The notes beneath the pieces were generated by a model. It was not told the DNA's origin, did not search any database, and saw nothing but the letters and a program-made list of their open reading frames with translations. The position numbers were made by a program, and so were the translations under genes. Source: Bacteroidota bacterium (lineage in GTDB: Bacteria; Bacteroidota; Bacteroidia; Cytophagales; Cyclobacteriaceae). Taken from it: a DNA stretch of 64,000 bases. Each line of letters starts with the position of its first letter. Positions within the stretch are counted from its first letter, which is position 1. The stretch spans positions 229,378 through 293,377 of the forward strand of contig JACPVX010000051.1 of the NCBI GenBank assembly GCA_016191555.1, given 5' to 3'. Of this stretch, positions 54,070-63,775 are shown piece by piece.

Positions 54070-55082
54070 ACGCGAACTTGTTTATTGGAAATGACCATAC
54101 TGATTACTAGCGGAGCGCCAATCAACGAGGTGATGGCATTTAGTGGAAGCACCTGAGCGCCTCCAGCTAGGTTACTCATCATATCGCAAAAGAGCAGGAG
54201 GGAAGCTCCCGCTACCATCACGAAGGGGAGCAAAATTTTATGGTTTGTAGTTGGAATGAATATCCGAATCAAATGAGGGACCGCCAGACCAACAAAAGCA
54301 ATTGGGCCGCAAAAAGCAGTTACACCACCGGTTAGTAAAGCCGTAGCGATTACGATCCAAAAACGCGATCGGCTGGTGTTGACTCCTAAATTGGTTGCGT
54401 AATTTTCACCCAAAAGCCACGCATTAAGGGGTTTTTGAAGAAAAAAAGCGATAGCAAGCCCGATGAAAGTAATAATCGCCAATACCTGCACCTCACCCCA
54501 ATGCGTGCTCCCCACACTTCCCAGAGACCAGATCAGAAAAATCTGAAGATCTTCGGCTTTGCTCAAGAATTGAAGGATACCCACCAATGAAGAAGTGGCC
54601 GCACTGATCATTAAACCAATGATCAATAAAGAGGTATTGTCTTTTATGAACCTTGAAATGAAGATAACGATCAGCAAAACAATGCTTCCACCCATACTCG
54701 CTGCCATGGCAACACTCCAGTTCCCCATCAAAATAGACCCGACACCAGCCGATTGACCAATCAGAATAACAATAGCCACGGCCAGGCTGGCGCCAGAGCT
54801 AAGCCCTAGTACATCGGGTCCTGCCAGCGGGTTTCTAAATAAGCTTTGCATCATCAGCCCTCCCGTAGCCAAAGCCGAACCGGCCAAAATGCAGGTGATT
54901 GCCTTGGGAAGCCGAAATTGCCAAATAATATCACTGAAGGTGGAAGATTCTGGGTTAAACAACGAGGAGAGAACAGTACTTAATGGAATGGAAATACTGC
55001 CGAAGGCTACATCGGCAATCAGTAAAAGGCAGAATAAGAAGCCCAGAAAAAGCCCGCGAGTCCAAAAACCAGATTCATTCAT
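54066..55082 (-). CDS. FecCD-type ABC permease
   Basis: This 338-residue permease has ten or so membrane helices, with ALATGGLMMQSLFRNPLA and the GLSSGASLAVA segment of the FecCD/BtuC family. With the ATPase it makes an importer for siderophore iron, heme or cobalamin; the substrate-binding protein is not in the window. Confidence 0.93.
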   Translation of the reverse strand: MNESGFWTRGLFLGFLFCLLLIADVAFGSISIPLSTVLSSLFNPESSTFSDIIWQFRLPKAITCILAGSALATGGLMMQSLFRNPLAGPDVLGLSSGASLAVAIVILIGQSAGVGSILMGNWSVAMAASMGGSIVLLIVIFISRFIKDNTSLLIIGLMISAATSSLVGILQFLSKAEDLQIFLIWSLGSVGSTHWGEVQVLAIITFIGLAIAFFLQKPLNAWLLGENYATNLGVNTSRSRFWIVIATALLTGGVTAFCGPIAFVGLAVPHLIRIFIPTTNHKILLPFVMVAGASLLLFCDMMSNLAGGAQVLPLNAITSLIGAPLVISMVISNKQVRV

Positions 55083-55197
55083 CTTTTAAAAATCTTCGAA
55101 AAGTACTCTGATTTGATGGCTTGGCCAATCTTTACCGTTTTCTATTCAAGTGGAAATTTACCGCATGTAATCTTGGCTCATTCGCCAGTATTTTAAA

Positions 55198-55218
55198 ATT
55201 TATGAACAATTCATAAAT
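55198..55218. promoter_or_regulatory. 9-3-9 inverted repeat, candidate operator
   Basis: ATTTATGAA (55198-55206) and TTCATAAAT (55210-55218) are perfect inverted repeats around CAA. The site is about 116 bp upstream of the FecCD permease start and 80 bp before the ribosomal promoter. It may bind a regulator of the importer; chance palindromes in AT-rich DNA are also possible. Confidence 0.45.
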
Positions 55219-55299
55219 CTCTAAATCATTCATTCTGAGCTTTTTAATTTGATTTTTTTGACAAAAACCAAAATCCTTATCTTTTTTTGAATTGCCCAC

Positions 55300-55329
55300 T
55301 TGGTAACTAATCTTATGTTCCTATCTTTG
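55300..55329 (+). promoter_or_regulatory. strong promoter TTG-N19-TATCTTTG of the ribosomal cluster
   Basis: TTG at 55300-55302 and TATCTTTG at 55322-55329 with 19 bp between are a perfect Bacteroidota promoter. The same sequence arrangement occurs at 61846-61875 within the cluster. It drives rplC and following genes. Confidence 0.88.
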
Positions 55330-55337
55330 CAGTCCTT

Positions 55338-55359
55338 TTTGCGGTAGGAAAGCCGCAAA
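55338..55359 (+). promoter_or_regulatory. leader hairpin at the start of the ribosomal mRNA
   Basis: TTTGCGG (55338-55344) pairs with CCGCAAA (55353-55359) around TAGGAAAG. It begins within about 3-10 bases of the predicted transcription start. It may protect the 5' end or act as a ribosomal-protein binding leader. Confidence 0.6.
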
Positions 55360-55391
55360 TTGCTTTAGAAACAAGTAAAACGGTTTGAATC

Positions 55392-56024
55392 ATGCCTGGA
55401 ATATTAGGACGTAAAGTAGGAATGACCAGCGTTTTTGGCGCTGATGGCACCAGTATCTCGGTTACTGTAATCGAGGCAGGTCCTTGTGTAGTAACACAAG
55501 TCAGAACTCCCGAAGTGGATGGCTATAAAGCTATTCAGTTGGCATTTGGCGACAAGAAAGAGAAAAACACCTCTTCTGCCATGTTAGGTCACTTTAAAAA
55601 GGCTAACACGACACCAAAAAGAAACTTAGTTGAGTTCCGCGATTTCACATCAGAATTTGATGGTATTGCAGAATTAGGCAAAGAAATAAAGGTAGGCGAT
55701 GTTTTTGCAGAAGGCGATTTCATCGATGCGGTAGGTACTTCCAAAGGTAAAGGTTTCCAAGGCGTTGTAAAGCGTCACGGATTTGCCGGAGTAGGTGGCC
55801 AGACCCACGGTCAGCACAACCGCTTAAGAGCTCCCGGTTCAATGGGTAACGCCTCTTTTGCTTCACGTGTAATCAAGGGAAAGCGTCTTCCTGGCCGCAT
55901 GGGTGGCGAACGTGTAAAAACAGTCAACCTGAAAGTAGTTAAAATTATGCCAGAGCAGAATTTGATCCTGATCAGCGGATCGGTTCCAGGCGCTAAGAAT
56001 TCAACGATAATCCTGCAGAAATAA
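55392..56024 (+). CDS. rplC: ribosomal protein L3
   Basis: This 210-residue large-subunit protein starts [15 protein letters not shown] and has [16 protein letters not shown] and GRMGGERV, diagnostic for L3. It is the first gene of this transcript. The stop TAA overlaps the rplD ATG by one base. Confidence 0.97.
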   Translation: MPGILGRKVGMTSVFGADGTSISVTVIEAGPCVVTQVRTPEVDGYKAIQLAFGDKKEKNTSSAMLGHFKKANTTPKRNLVEFRDFTSEFDGIAELGKEIKVGDVFAEGDFIDAVGTSKGKGFQGVVKRHGFAGVGGQTHGQHNRLRAPGSMGNASFASRVIKGKRLPGRMGGERVKTVNLKVVKIMPEQNLILISGSVPGAKNSTIILQK

Positions 56025-56650
56025 TGGACATAGCAGTTGTAAAATCAAGTGGCGAAACAACAGGCCGCAAAGTAAACCTCGATCAGGAGGTTTTTGGAAT
56101 AGAGCCGAACGATCATGCAATTTACTTGGATGTAAAAAGCATTTTGGCCAACCAACGTCAAGGAACTCACAAGTCTAAGCAACGTAATGAGATCTCCGGT
56201 TCGTCAAAAAAGATCAAGAAGCAGAAGGGAACCGGTGGAGCTCGTGCGGGTAACATCAAAAACCCTCAATTCAAAGGTGGTGGTCGTATCTTCGGTCCTA
56301 CGCCCCGCGATTACTCGTTCAAATTGAACAAAAAGGTAAAAGACTTAGCTCGTAAGTCAGCTCTTACCTACAAAGCGAAAGAAAATTCAATCTCTGTTTT
56401 AGAAGACTTCGATTTCGCAGCTCCTAAAACCAAGCAATACCTAGCTATGTTAAAGTCCTTGTCATTAGGTGACAAAAAGACTTTGTTCGTTCTTCCAGAA
56501 GTACAAAAGAACATCGTGCTTTCCGGTAGAAATGTTCGCAACTCTAAAATCATCACGGCTTCTCAGATCAACACTTTCGATTTGATGAATGCAGACCAAT
56601 TGGTTTTAGTGGAAAGCTCTCTTAATTCAATCAATAACATCTTAAAATAA
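56024..56650 (+). CDS. rplD: ribosomal protein L4
   Basis: This 208-residue protein has the [19 protein letters not shown] extended loop, with the GTGGARAG and [16 protein letters not shown] segments of L4. In many bacteria L4 also regulates its operon; whether the leader hairpin plays that role here is unknown. Confidence 0.97.
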   Translation: MDIAVVKSSGETTGRKVNLDQEVFGIEPNDHAIYLDVKSILANQRQGTHKSKQRNEISGSSKKIKKQKGTGGARAGNIKNPQFKGGGRIFGPTPRDYSFKLNKKVKDLARKSALTYKAKENSISVLEDFDFAAPKTKQYLAMLKSLSLGDKKTLFVLPEVQKNIVLSGRNVRNSKIITASQINTFDLMNADQLVLVESSLNSINNILK

Positions 56651-56659
56651 CAGCAACCA

Positions 56660-56862
56660 ATGAGTATATTAATTAGCCCCCTGGTTACTGAAAAAGTATC
56701 TGCCCAGTTAACGTAGAGAAAGTTAACACTACGAATGTATTAGGTAAGAGCAAAGTTCGCTTTACCAAAGGTGGTACAGTAGCAGGCAGACGCCCCAATT
56801 ATAAGAAGGCGATTGTTACTTTGGCAAGCGGTGAGGTAATTGATTTTTATAGCAACGTTTAA
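56660..56862 (+). pseudogene. rplW: broken rplW (L23): internal deletion with frameshift
   Basis: The first 15-16 codons from ATG 56660 (SILISPLVTEKVSAQ) are the L23 N-terminus, but the frame stops at TAG 56714-56716. A different frame, from about 56707 to TAA 56862, encodes the L23 C-terminus (VNVEKVNTTNVLGKSKV... GEVIDFYSNV). About 30 residues (~89 bp) between them are missing compared with a ~95-residue L23. The position between rplD and rplB is exactly right for rplW. L23 lines the exit tunnel and docks trigger factor and SRP, so a functional copy must exist elsewhere or the break is an assembly or sequencing error. Confidence 0.9.
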
Positions 56863-56875
56863 TTAGATAGTCGAG

Positions 56876-57700
56876 ATGGCACTACGAAAACTTAAACCAA
56901 TCACAGCCGGCACGCGTCACCGCTTGTCACCTGTTTTTGACGATGTAACGGAATCAACTCCAGAGAAATCGTTGGTGGTTACACTAAAGAAGACCGGAGG
57001 TAGAAATAGCAATGGCCGCATGACCATGCGCTACATCGGTGGTGGTCACAAGCAAAAGTTGCGCTTGATCGATTTCAAAAGAGATAAATTCGGCATCCCG
57101 GCAGTTGTGAAGTCAATCGAATACGATCCTTCAAGAACAGCGCGTATCGCCAAATTGTACTATGCAGATGGTGCAAAGACATACATCGTAGCTCCTCAAG
57201 GATTGAAAGTAGGCCAGACTTTAGTATCAGGCGATAACGTAGCTCCTGAAGTTGGAAATGCACTGCCTCTTTCGAAGATCCCGGTTGGTACCATTATTCA
57301 CAATGTAGAAGTAAAACCTGGGCAGGGTGCATCTATTGCACGTAGCGCAGGATCATTTGTTCAGTTGGTAGCTCGCGAGGATGTTTATGCAACCTTGAAG
57401 ATGCCTTCAGGCGAAATGAGAAACGTATTGGTGAGATGCATGGCAACAGTAGGTGCTGTTTCGAATGCAGAACACATGAATGAAAGTGTAGGTAAAGCGG
57501 GTCGTAGCCGTTGGAGAGGCGTTCGTCCTCGCACACGTGCCGTTGCGATGAACCCTGTAGATCACCCGATGGGTGGTGGTGAAGGTCGCGCTTCTGGTGG
57601 TCACCCACGTTCAAGAAAAGGATTGTTGTCGAAAGGCAAGAAGACTCGTCATCCGAAGAAGTACTCCGATGGTTTAATCATAGCTAGAAGAAAGAAATAA
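56876..57700 (+). CDS. rplB: ribosomal protein L2
   Basis: This 274-residue protein has [38 protein letters not shown] and the C-terminal [13 protein letters not shown], all diagnostic for L2, including the peptidyl-transferase-region His. It follows the broken rplW by 13 bp. Confidence 0.98.
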   Translation: MALRKLKPITAGTRHRLSPVFDDVTESTPEKSLVVTLKKTGGRNSNGRMTMRYIGGGHKQKLRLIDFKRDKFGIPAVVKSIEYDPSRTARIAKLYYADGAKTYIVAPQGLKVGQTLVSGDNVAPEVGNALPLSKIPVGTIIHNVEVKPGQGASIARSAGSFVQLVAREDVYATLKMPSGEMRNVLVRCMATVGAVSNAEHMNESVGKAGRSRWRGVRPRTRAVAMNPVDHPMGGGEGRASGGHPRSRKGLLSKGKKTRHPKKYSDGLIIARRKK

Positions 57701-57701
57701 T

Positions 57702-57986
57702 ATGGGAAGGTCAATAAAGAAAGGTCCGTATTTGGATGCCCGCCTTGCGAAAAAAGTGCAGGTTATGGAGCAGTCCGGAAAGAAATCGGTAATTAAGACG
57801 TGGTCACGTAGATCTACAATCACGCCAGATCTTATCGGTCATACCTTTGCGGTTCATAACGGAAACAAATTCATTCCGGTGTATGTAACGGAAAATATGG
57901 TAGGCCATAAGCTAGGTGAATTTGCACCTACCCGTACTTTCAAAGGTCACAGTGGTAACAACAAAGCTGACGCAGCTAAAAAATAA
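57702..57986 (+). CDS. rpsS: ribosomal protein S19
   Basis: This 94-residue 30S head protein starts [14 protein letters not shown] and has [22 protein letters not shown] and [12 protein letters not shown]. It lies 1 bp after rplB. Confidence 0.97.
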   Translation: MGRSIKKGPYLDARLAKKVQVMEQSGKKSVIKTWSRRSTITPDLIGHTFAVHNGNKFIPVYVTENMVGHKLGEFAPTRTFKGHSGNNKADAAKK

Positions 57987-57995
57987 TTCCGGATC

Positions 57996-58463
57996 ATGGA
58001 AACAGTAAAGAAAATAAAAGGGTCAGTAGCGAAAAGGGCTAAAATCAAAGCCATAAAAGAGGCTGCCAAAACAGGCCCTTCAACAGTTTATTTGCACAAT
58101 GTTCCAACCTCTCCTCGTAAGATGAGATTGATTGCGGACATGATTAGGGGTGTGCGTGTGAATACTGCTTTGAACATCTTAAAATTCGACTCAAAGCATC
58201 CTTCATCTAAAATGGAAAAGTTGCTGCTTTCAGCTATCAGTAGCTGGGAAGCAAAAAATGCAGATGTGAAGTTGGAAGAGGCTGATTTGTTTGTAAAGGA
58301 GATTTTCGTAGGAGGAGGCCGTATTTTAAAGCGTCTTCGCCCCGCGCCACAAGGTCGTGCGCACCGAGTGAGAAAAAGATCTAACCATGTAACGCTGGTT
58401 GTAGATCGCATGCCTGCAAAAGCAGAAGGAAAAAAGACAGTAGCAAAAGAAACTGAAAAATAA
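57996..58463 (+). CDS. rplV: ribosomal protein L22
   Basis: This 155-residue protein contains [17 protein letters not shown] and the tunnel-loop [12 protein letters not shown]. The Lys-rich N-terminal extension (about 1-30) and a short Lys/Glu tail make it longer than E. coli L22. The stop overlaps the rpsC start. Confidence 0.95.
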   Translation: METVKKIKGSVAKRAKIKAIKEAAKTGPSTVYLHNVPTSPRKMRLIADMIRGVRVNTALNILKFDSKHPSSKMEKLLLSAISSWEAKNADVKLEEADLFVKEIFVGGGRILKRLRPAPQGRAHRVRKRSNHVTLVVDRMPAKAEGKKTVAKETEK

Positions 58464-59281
58464 TGGGACAGAAGATTAACCCCGTAGGTTTTAGATTAGG
58501 TGTCGTACGCGGCTGGGATTCAGCTTGGTATGGTGGCAAAGATTTCTCTGACAAGTTGGTAGAAGACCACATGATCAGAAAATATGTTGACGCACGTATC
58601 CAAAAAGGCGGTATCGCGAAAGTGGTTATCGAGCGTAGCACTTCCAAGCGTATTACAATTACCATCCACACAGCTCGTCCGGGCGTTGTGATCGGTAAAG
58701 GTGGTACTGAGGTGGACAAGATCAAGGAAGAGTTGAAAAACTTAACCAAGAAGGATGTTCAGATCAATATCTTCGAAATAAAGCGCCCCGAATTAGATGC
58801 TCGCTTGGTAGGTGAGTCTATCGCTCAACAATTAGAGGCCAGAATTTCTTACCGCAGAGCAATGAAGCAAGCAATTGCCTCAACCATGCGGGTAGGTGCA
58901 GAAGGTATCAAAGTGAAATTGTCTGGTCGTTTGGCTGGTGCCGATATGGCCCGTACGGAGCAGTACAAAGAAGGAAGAATTCCTTTGCATACGCTTCGCG
59001 CAGATATTGATTATGCAATTTCTGAGGCACAGACGGTTTACGGTAAGATCGGTATCAAAGTATGGATCTTCAAAGGCGAGGTTTACGGAAAGCGCGACTT
59101 ATCTCCCAACGTAGGAATGGTGAGCAACACAGCCGGTGAAAACAAAGGCGGTGCTCAACAAGGTGGTGGCGACAGAAGAAGAGGTGGTAACGATCGTGGA
59201 GGAAGACAGGAGAGAGGCGGAGATAGAAATGAACGTGGGGGAGACAGAGGCGGAGATAGAAAAAGAGGCGGTAAAAGATAA
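58463..59281 (+). CDS. rpsC: ribosomal protein S3 with RGG-like tail
   Basis: This 272-residue protein has [19 protein letters not shown], a KH domain with PGVVIGKGG, and a C-domain [12 protein letters not shown]. Beyond the usual end a ~50-residue Gly/Arg/Asp-rich tail ([20 protein letters not shown]) has been added. Such tails may bind RNA. Confidence 0.97.
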   Translation: MGQKINPVGFRLGVVRGWDSAWYGGKDFSDKLVEDHMIRKYVDARIQKGGIAKVVIERSTSKRITITIHTARPGVVIGKGGTEVDKIKEELKNLTKKDVQINIFEIKRPELDARLVGESIAQQLEARISYRRAMKQAIASTMRVGAEGIKVKLSGRLAGADMARTEQYKEGRIPLHTLRADIDYAISEAQTVYGKIGIKVWIFKGEVYGKRDLSPNVGMVSNTAGENKGGAQQGGGDRRRGGNDRGGRQERGGDRNERGGDRGGDRKRGGKR

Positions 59282-59301
59282 AATTTTAAGGTAGCTAAGT
59301 T

Positions 59302-59736
59302 ATGTTACAACCGAAGCGTACGAAATTTAGAAAGATGCAGAAAGGAAAAGTGAAGGGTATGGCCACTCGTGGTCACCAAATCACTTTCGGATCATTCGCA
59401 TTGAAAGCATTAGAGCCAGGCTGGATAACTGCCCGTCAGTTAGAAGCTGCTCGTGTGGCTGTTACCCGCGCTATGAAGCGTGAAGGTCAAGTTTGGATTC
59501 GCATATTCCCTGATAAACCAATTACTCGCAAACCTGCTGAGGTTCGTATGGGTAAGGGTAAGGGAGCTCCTGAATATTGGGTAGCTGTGATTAAGCCGGG
59601 AACTATCCTGTTCGAAGCGGGTGGTGTTACTATGGCTACCGCGAAGGAAGCATTAGCGTTGGCAGATGGTAAAATACCATTCAAAACGAAGTTTACCGTA
59701 CGTAGAGATTACGTAGAACAAGCAGAGAAAAAATAA
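59302..59736 (+). CDS. rplP: ribosomal protein L16
   Basis: This 144-residue protein starts [15 protein letters not shown] and has [23 protein letters not shown] and [15 protein letters not shown], typical of L16. It is 20 bp after rpsC. Confidence 0.97.
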   Translation: MLQPKRTKFRKMQKGKVKGMATRGHQITFGSFALKALEPGWITARQLEAARVAVTRAMKREGQVWIRIFPDKPITRKPAEVRMGKGKGAPEYWVAVIKPGTILFEAGGVTMATAKEALALADGKIPFKTKFTVRRDYVEQAEKK

Positions 59737-59778
59737 GATCCTTCGGTAACGAAGATCGAACCAAAAACTAGTAAAGAG

Positions 59779-59973
59779 ATGAAAAACACCGAGATTAAAG
59801 TATTGACTCCAGAAGAGTTGAAAGAGAAAATCGGAAGCGAGCAAGAAAACCTTCGCAAGATCAGGTTTGCACACCAAATATCTTCTATTGAAAATCCAAT
59901 GAAGATAAGAGAAGCGCGCAAATTGGTTGCTCGGTTAAAAACTGAATTGACAGCAAAAGAATCAAAAAAATAA
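59779..59973 (+). CDS. rpmC: ribosomal protein L29
   Basis: This 64-residue protein has LTPEELKEKIGSEQENLRKIRFAHQ and a late REARKLVARLKT motif. It lies 42 bp after rplP and 6 bp before rpsQ. Confidence 0.95.
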   Translation: MKNTEIKVLTPEELKEKIGSEQENLRKIRFAHQISSIENPMKIREARKLVARLKTELTAKESKK

Positions 59974-59979
59974 ATTTTC

Positions 59980-60240
59980 ATGGAGACGGAACGTAATCTA
60001 AGAAAGGAAAGAGTTGGCAAGGTCACCAGCAATAAGATGACCAAGTCAATCACGGTTGCAATCGACAGAAAGGTGAAGCACCCGATCTATGGAAAATTCA
60101 TGAACAAAACCACGAAGTTCATGGCTCATGACGAGAAGAATGAAGCCGGTATCGGTGATATCGTTCGCATAATGGAAACTCGCCCTTTGAGCAAGAGCAA
60201 GCGTTGGAGATTAGTTGAGATCGTAGAAAAAGCAAAGTAA
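59980..60240 (+). CDS. rpsQ: ribosomal protein S17
   Basis: This 86-residue protein has [19 protein letters not shown] and [20 protein letters not shown], diagnostic for S17. Confidence 0.96.
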   Translation: METERNLRKERVGKVTSNKMTKSITVAIDRKVKHPIYGKFMNKTTKFMAHDEKNEAGIGDIVRIMETRPLSKSKRWRLVEIVEKAK

Positions 60241-60242
60241 CC

Positions 60243-60611
60243 ATGATACAAACCGAATCAAGGCTGACCGTAGCCGATAACAGTGGTGCCAAAGAAGTTT
60301 TGTGTTTGCACGTATTGGGTGGAACCCGCAGACGCACAGCTAGTGTAGGCGATAAAATTGTGGTAACTGTAAAGTCTGCAATCCCTACCAGCCAAATTAA
60401 AAAAGGAACAGTATCGAAGGCGGTAATTGTTCGCACCAAAAAGGAAATTAGAAGAAAAGACGGTTCATACATTCGTTTTGAGGACAATGCTGCGGTATTG
60501 TTGAATCAGCAAGACGAGCCTCGTGGAACACGTATTTTCGGTCCAGTTGCACGCGAATTGCGCGAAAAGCAGTTCATGAAAATCATTTCATTAGCTCCTG
60601 AAGTATTATAA
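60243..60611 (+). CDS. rplN: ribosomal protein L14
   Basis: This 122-residue protein starts [20 protein letters not shown] and ends with [12 protein letters not shown], diagnostic for L14. Confidence 0.98.
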   Translation: MIQTESRLTVADNSGAKEVLCLHVLGGTRRRTASVGDKIVVTVKSAIPTSQIKKGTVSKAVIVRTKKEIRRKDGSYIRFEDNAAVLLNQQDEPRGTRIFGPVARELREKQFMKIISLAPEVL

Positions 60612-60613
60612 TC

Positions 60614-60955
60614 ATGGAAAGGAAATCAAACAAGCAGCAGAAGCTGCACATTAAGAAAGGTGACACTGTAAAGGTGTTGGCTGGAGATGATAAATCAAAA
60701 ACAGGTACTGTTCTTGAAATCATTGCGGACAAAAGCCGTGCTATTGTAGAAGGTATCAATATCATCACAAAGCACCAAAAGCCAACAGCTGGTAAGCCAG
60801 AGGGTGGTATCAAAAAGACAGAAGGAACGATACACATCAGCAATTTGATGGTAGTGGACGGAGCGACTGGAAAAGCGGTTCGCACCGGTCGTAAAGTAAA
60901 TGCCGAAGGCAAGCTTCAAAGATATTCTAAGAAAACAGGTGAATTTATAAAATAA
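60614..60955 (+). CDS. rplX: ribosomal protein L24
   Basis: This 113-residue protein has the KOW motif ([21 protein letters not shown]) and a Lys-rich tail. It overlaps the rplE start by one base. Confidence 0.96.
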   Translation: MERKSNKQQKLHIKKGDTVKVLAGDDKSKTGTVLEIIADKSRAIVEGINIITKHQKPTAGKPEGGIKKTEGTIHISNLMVVDGATGKAVRTGRKVNAEGKLQRYSKKTGEFIK

Positions 60956-61506
60956 TGGCAACGCCCAGATTAAAAGAGAAGTACCTCAAGGAAATCGTGC
61001 CCGGACTGAAAGAAAAGTTTCAGTATCAATCGGTCATGCAGGTACCTAAAGTCGAGAAAATTTGCATCAACAAAGGTATTGGTGCAGCGGTAGCTGACAA
61101 GAAATTGATTGAGGTAGGCGTAGAAGAGCTTACTACAATCTCTGGCCAAAAGGCGGTATCTACCAAATCGAAGAAAGATATTTCTAACTTTAAGCTACGT
61201 GGCAATCAGGCTATCGGAGCGAAAGTTACTCTTCGCGGAGATCGGATGTACGAATTCATGGACAGATTGATGAATGTCGCACTTCCTCGGGTACGCGATT
61301 TTAAAGGTGTAAATGATAAAGGATTTGATGGTCGCGGAAACTACACTCTTGGTGTAAAGGAACAGATCATCTTCCCTGAAATTTCCATTGATAAGGTAAC
61401 AAAGATCAATGGTATGGATATCACATTTGTAACTACCGCAACTACCGATGAAGAAAGCTATGAGCTTTTGAAAGCATTCGGTATGCCTTTCGTAACTAAA
61501 AACTAA
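60955..61506 (+). CDS. rplE: ribosomal protein L5
   Basis: This 183-residue protein has [14 protein letters not shown], the [17 protein letters not shown] and [17 protein letters not shown] segments and [20 protein letters not shown], typical of L5. Confidence 0.97.
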   Translation: MATPRLKEKYLKEIVPGLKEKFQYQSVMQVPKVEKICINKGIGAAVADKKLIEVGVEELTTISGQKAVSTKSKKDISNFKLRGNQAIGAKVTLRGDRMYEFMDRLMNVALPRVRDFKGVNDKGFDGRGNYTLGVKEQIIFPEISIDKVTKINGMDITFVTTATTDEESYELLKAFGMPFVTKN

Positions 61507-61510
61507 TAGC

Positions 61511-61780
61511 ATGGCAAAATTAGCAGTCATTGCAAGAGATAAGAAGAAATCGCGCTTAGTGGAGCGCTATGCAAAAAAACGTGCCGCTTTAAAAGAAGCT
61601 GGCGACTGGGTATCATTGGATAAACTTCCAAGAAGCTCGTCAAAAGTTCGGTTGCACAGCCGCTGCAAGCTTACAGGAAGACCTAGAGGTTATATGTCAA
61701 AGTTTGGCATATGCCGGAATCAGTTCCGCCAGTTGGCAAGTGATGGTAAAATACCAGGCATAACAAAGGCTAGCTGGTAG
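61511..61780 (+). CDS. rpsN: ribosomal protein S14 (zinc-independent form)
   Basis: This 89-residue protein has RHSR-like [23 protein letters not shown] near the C-terminus. It lacks the CxxC...CxxC zinc pairs, so it is the C-minus form. A second promoter follows it at 61846. Confidence 0.95.
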   Translation: MAKLAVIARDKKKSRLVERYAKKRAALKEAGDWVSLDKLPRSSSKVRLHSRCKLTGRPRGYMSKFGICRNQFRQLASDGKIPGITKASW

Positions 61781-61845
61781 TTCGAGTAGTATTTTATTGG
61801 TTGCTGAGTACCGAGGTCGTTTTTACAACGAAACCGGGTAACAGT

Positions 61846-61875
61846 TTGGATAACTAAAATTGTTATTTATCTTTG
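61846..61875 (+). promoter_or_regulatory. internal promoter TTG-N19-TATCTTTG before rpsH
   Basis: TTG at 61846-61848 and TATCTTTG at 61868-61875 are separated by exactly 19 bp. The sequence resembles the cluster's first promoter, including TTGG, AACTAA and TATCTTTGCAG. It lies in the 141-bp gap between rpsN and rpsH. Confidence 0.85.
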
Positions 61876-61876
61876 C

Positions 61877-61900
61877 AGCCCCGTTCAAAAAGATGGGGCT
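61877..61900 (+). promoter_or_regulatory. start-site hairpin in the rpsH leader
   Basis: AGCCCC (61877-61882) pairs with GGGGCT (61895-61900) around GTTCAAAAAGAT. It overlaps the expected transcription start, like the hairpin at 55338-55359. It would sit at the very 5' end of the mRNA. Confidence 0.6.
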
Positions 61901-61921
61901 TGCTTTTTAAAGAAAAGTGAA

Positions 61922-62326
61922 ATGAAGACGACAGATCCTATCGCAGATTATTTAACCCGGTTGCGCAACGCCATCAAGGCACGGCACCGCGTGGTAGAAG
62001 TTCCTGCCTCTAACTTGAAGAAAGAGGTTACCAAGGTACTTTTCGACAAAGGTTACATCCTCAACTATAAATTTGAGGAGACAGCCAACAAACAAGGTAG
62101 CATTAAGATTGCCTTGAAGTACAATCCAGAAACTAAGGAATCTGCGATCACGAAATTAGATCGTGTCAGCTCTCCTGGTCTTCGTCAGTATAAAGGTGCT
62201 GGCAATCTTCCCAAAGTATTGAACGGATTAGGCATCGCCATCCTTTCAACTTCAAAAGGTGTAATTACCGATAAGGAAGCAAAGGCATTGAATGTAGGTG
62301 GCGAGGTTTTATGTTACATCTACTAA
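61922..62326 (+). CDS. rpsH: ribosomal protein S8
   Basis: This 134-residue protein starts [17 protein letters not shown] and has [15 protein letters not shown] and [17 protein letters not shown], diagnostic for S8. It is the first gene of the internal transcript. Confidence 0.97.
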   Translation: MKTTDPIADYLTRLRNAIKARHRVVEVPASNLKKEVTKVLFDKGYILNYKFEETANKQGSIKIALKYNPETKESAITKLDRVSSPGLRQYKGAGNLPKVLNGLGIAILSTSKGVITDKEAKALNVGGEVLCYIY

Positions 62327-62338
62327 TCGAAATAGAAT

Positions 62339-62890
62339 ATGTCACGTATAGGTAGACTTCCGATAGAACTTCCAAAAGGTGTAACATGCACTTTTAATGA
62401 TCGCTATGTGACCGTGAAAGGTCCAAAAGGCGAACTGAAGCAAATTATTGATCCTGATTTTAAAATCACCTTCGAAGAAGGCAACGTGTTGGTGCAAAGA
62501 CCAACAGAACAAAAGCGTCACAAGGCTATGCACGGTTTATACCGCTCGCTGATTGCCAATATGATCGAAGGCGTTAGCACTGGCTACAAGAGACAGTTAG
62601 AAGTGATTGGTGTAGGTTTTAAAGCCTCTGCTCAAGGAAACGTACTAGATCTTAGCTTAGGATATTCACACAGCATTATCATGGCTATTCCTTCAGAATT
62701 GAAGGTGTTAGCTACGCAGGAGAAAGGTCAAAATCCGATAATTACTTTAGAAGGAACAGACAAGCAATTGATCGGTCAGGTAGCTGCAAAAATCAAATCA
62801 TTGCGCAGCGTTGAGCCTTACAAAGGAAAAGGTATTCGTTACGTTGGAGAATTCGTTCGCAGAAAGGCTGGTAAAGCAGCTGCTAAATAA
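62339..62890 (+). CDS. rplF: ribosomal protein L6
   Basis: This 183-residue protein has SRIGRLPIELPKGVT and the C-terminal RSVEPYKGKGIRYVGEFVRRKAGK, diagnostic for L6. Confidence 0.97.
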   Translation: MSRIGRLPIELPKGVTCTFNDRYVTVKGPKGELKQIIDPDFKITFEEGNVLVQRPTEQKRHKAMHGLYRSLIANMIEGVSTGYKRQLEVIGVGFKASAQGNVLDLSLGYSHSIIMAIPSELKVLATQEKGQNPIITLEGTDKQLIGQVAAKIKSLRSVEPYKGKGIRYVGEFVRRKAGKAAAK

Positions 62891-62899
62891 TAGTAGAGT

Positions 62900-63247
62900 A
62901 TGCCAAATATTAAGAACAGAAGATTACGCATTAAGAAAGGTATCCGCAAAAAAGTGGAAGGAACTACAGTACGTCCTAGACTTACTGTGTTCAAGAGTAA
63001 TCGTGCTATTTATGCACAGATTATTGATGACACAAAAGGACACACGTTGCTAGCGGCATCATCTAAAGATTTATCGAAAGATGGTGGAGTTACCTTGCCA
63101 GTCTCTAAGTCAGTTGGACAGAAGGTGGCTGAGAAGGCGTTAGCAAGCGGTATTCAGGAGATCGTGTTCGATCGCAATGGATACTTATATCATGGTAATA
63201 TCAAAGCTTTGGCGGAAGGAGCCAGAGAGGGTGGTTTAAAATTCTAA
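62900..63247 (+). CDS. rplR: ribosomal protein L18
   Basis: This 115-residue protein has [20 protein letters not shown] and [24 protein letters not shown], typical of L18, which binds 5S rRNA. Confidence 0.96.
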   Translation: MPNIKNRRLRIKKGIRKKVEGTTVRPRLTVFKSNRAIYAQIIDDTKGHTLLAASSKDLSKDGGVTLPVSKSVGQKVAEKALASGIQEIVFDRNGYLYHGNIKALAEGAREGGLKF

Positions 63248-63251
63248 TAGC

Positions 63252-63770
63252 ATGACACAAAGTAACGTCAGCACAGTAAAAGCAAGCGAAATCGACCTTA
63301 AAGAAAAGGTGGTTGCCATTCAGCGCGTAGCGAAAGTGGTTAAGGGTGGTAGAAGATTTAGTTTCGCAGCTATTGTAGTAGTTGGAGATGGCAATGGTGT
63401 AGTTGGATACGGACTTGGCAAAGCCAACGAGGTAACTGATGCAATCACCAAAGGTATTGATGACGCAAAAAAGCATTTGGTGAAAGTTCCTATTATTAAA
63501 GGAACAGTTCCCCACGAATCACTTGGTAAATTTGGTGGTGGTTTCGTATTGTTAAAACCAGCTTCTCCTGGTACAGGAGTAATTGCCGGTGGTGCGATGC
63601 GTGCCGTTTTGGAAAGTGCCGGTGTTCACAACGTATTGGCAAAGTCAAAAGGTTCATCAAACCCTCACAACGTGGTAAAAGCAACATTCAAAGCTCTTAC
63701 TACCATGCGCGATCCTCAAACAATCGCTCGTAACAGAGGAGTTTCATTGTCAAAAGTATTTAACGGATAA
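63252..63770 (+). CDS. rpsE: ribosomal protein S5
   Basis: This 172-residue protein has [40 protein letters not shown] and [20 protein letters not shown], diagnostic for S5. Confidence 0.97.
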   Translation: MTQSNVSTVKASEIDLKEKVVAIQRVAKVVKGGRRFSFAAIVVVGDGNGVVGYGLGKANEVTDAITKGIDDAKKHLVKVPIIKGTVPHESLGKFGGGFVLLKPASPGTGVIAGGAMRAVLESAGVHNVLAKSKGSSNPHNVVKATFKALTTMRDPQTIARNRGVSLSKVFNG

Positions 63771-63775
63771 GCGTC

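Larger units (their letters stand above)
55083..55391. other. 309-bp divergent intergenic region before the ribosomal cluster
   Basis: This gap lies between the divergent FecCD permease gene and rplC. It contains a 9-3-9 inverted repeat (55198-55218), a strong promoter (55300-55329) and a leader hairpin (55338-55359). No rpsJ (S10) gene precedes rplC. No promoter for the minus-strand importer was found. Confidence 0.7.

Noticed and set aside
55083..55391. Cobalamin riboswitch before the importer
   Set aside because: No B12-box-like sequence or long structured leader was found upstream of the FecCD permease gene.
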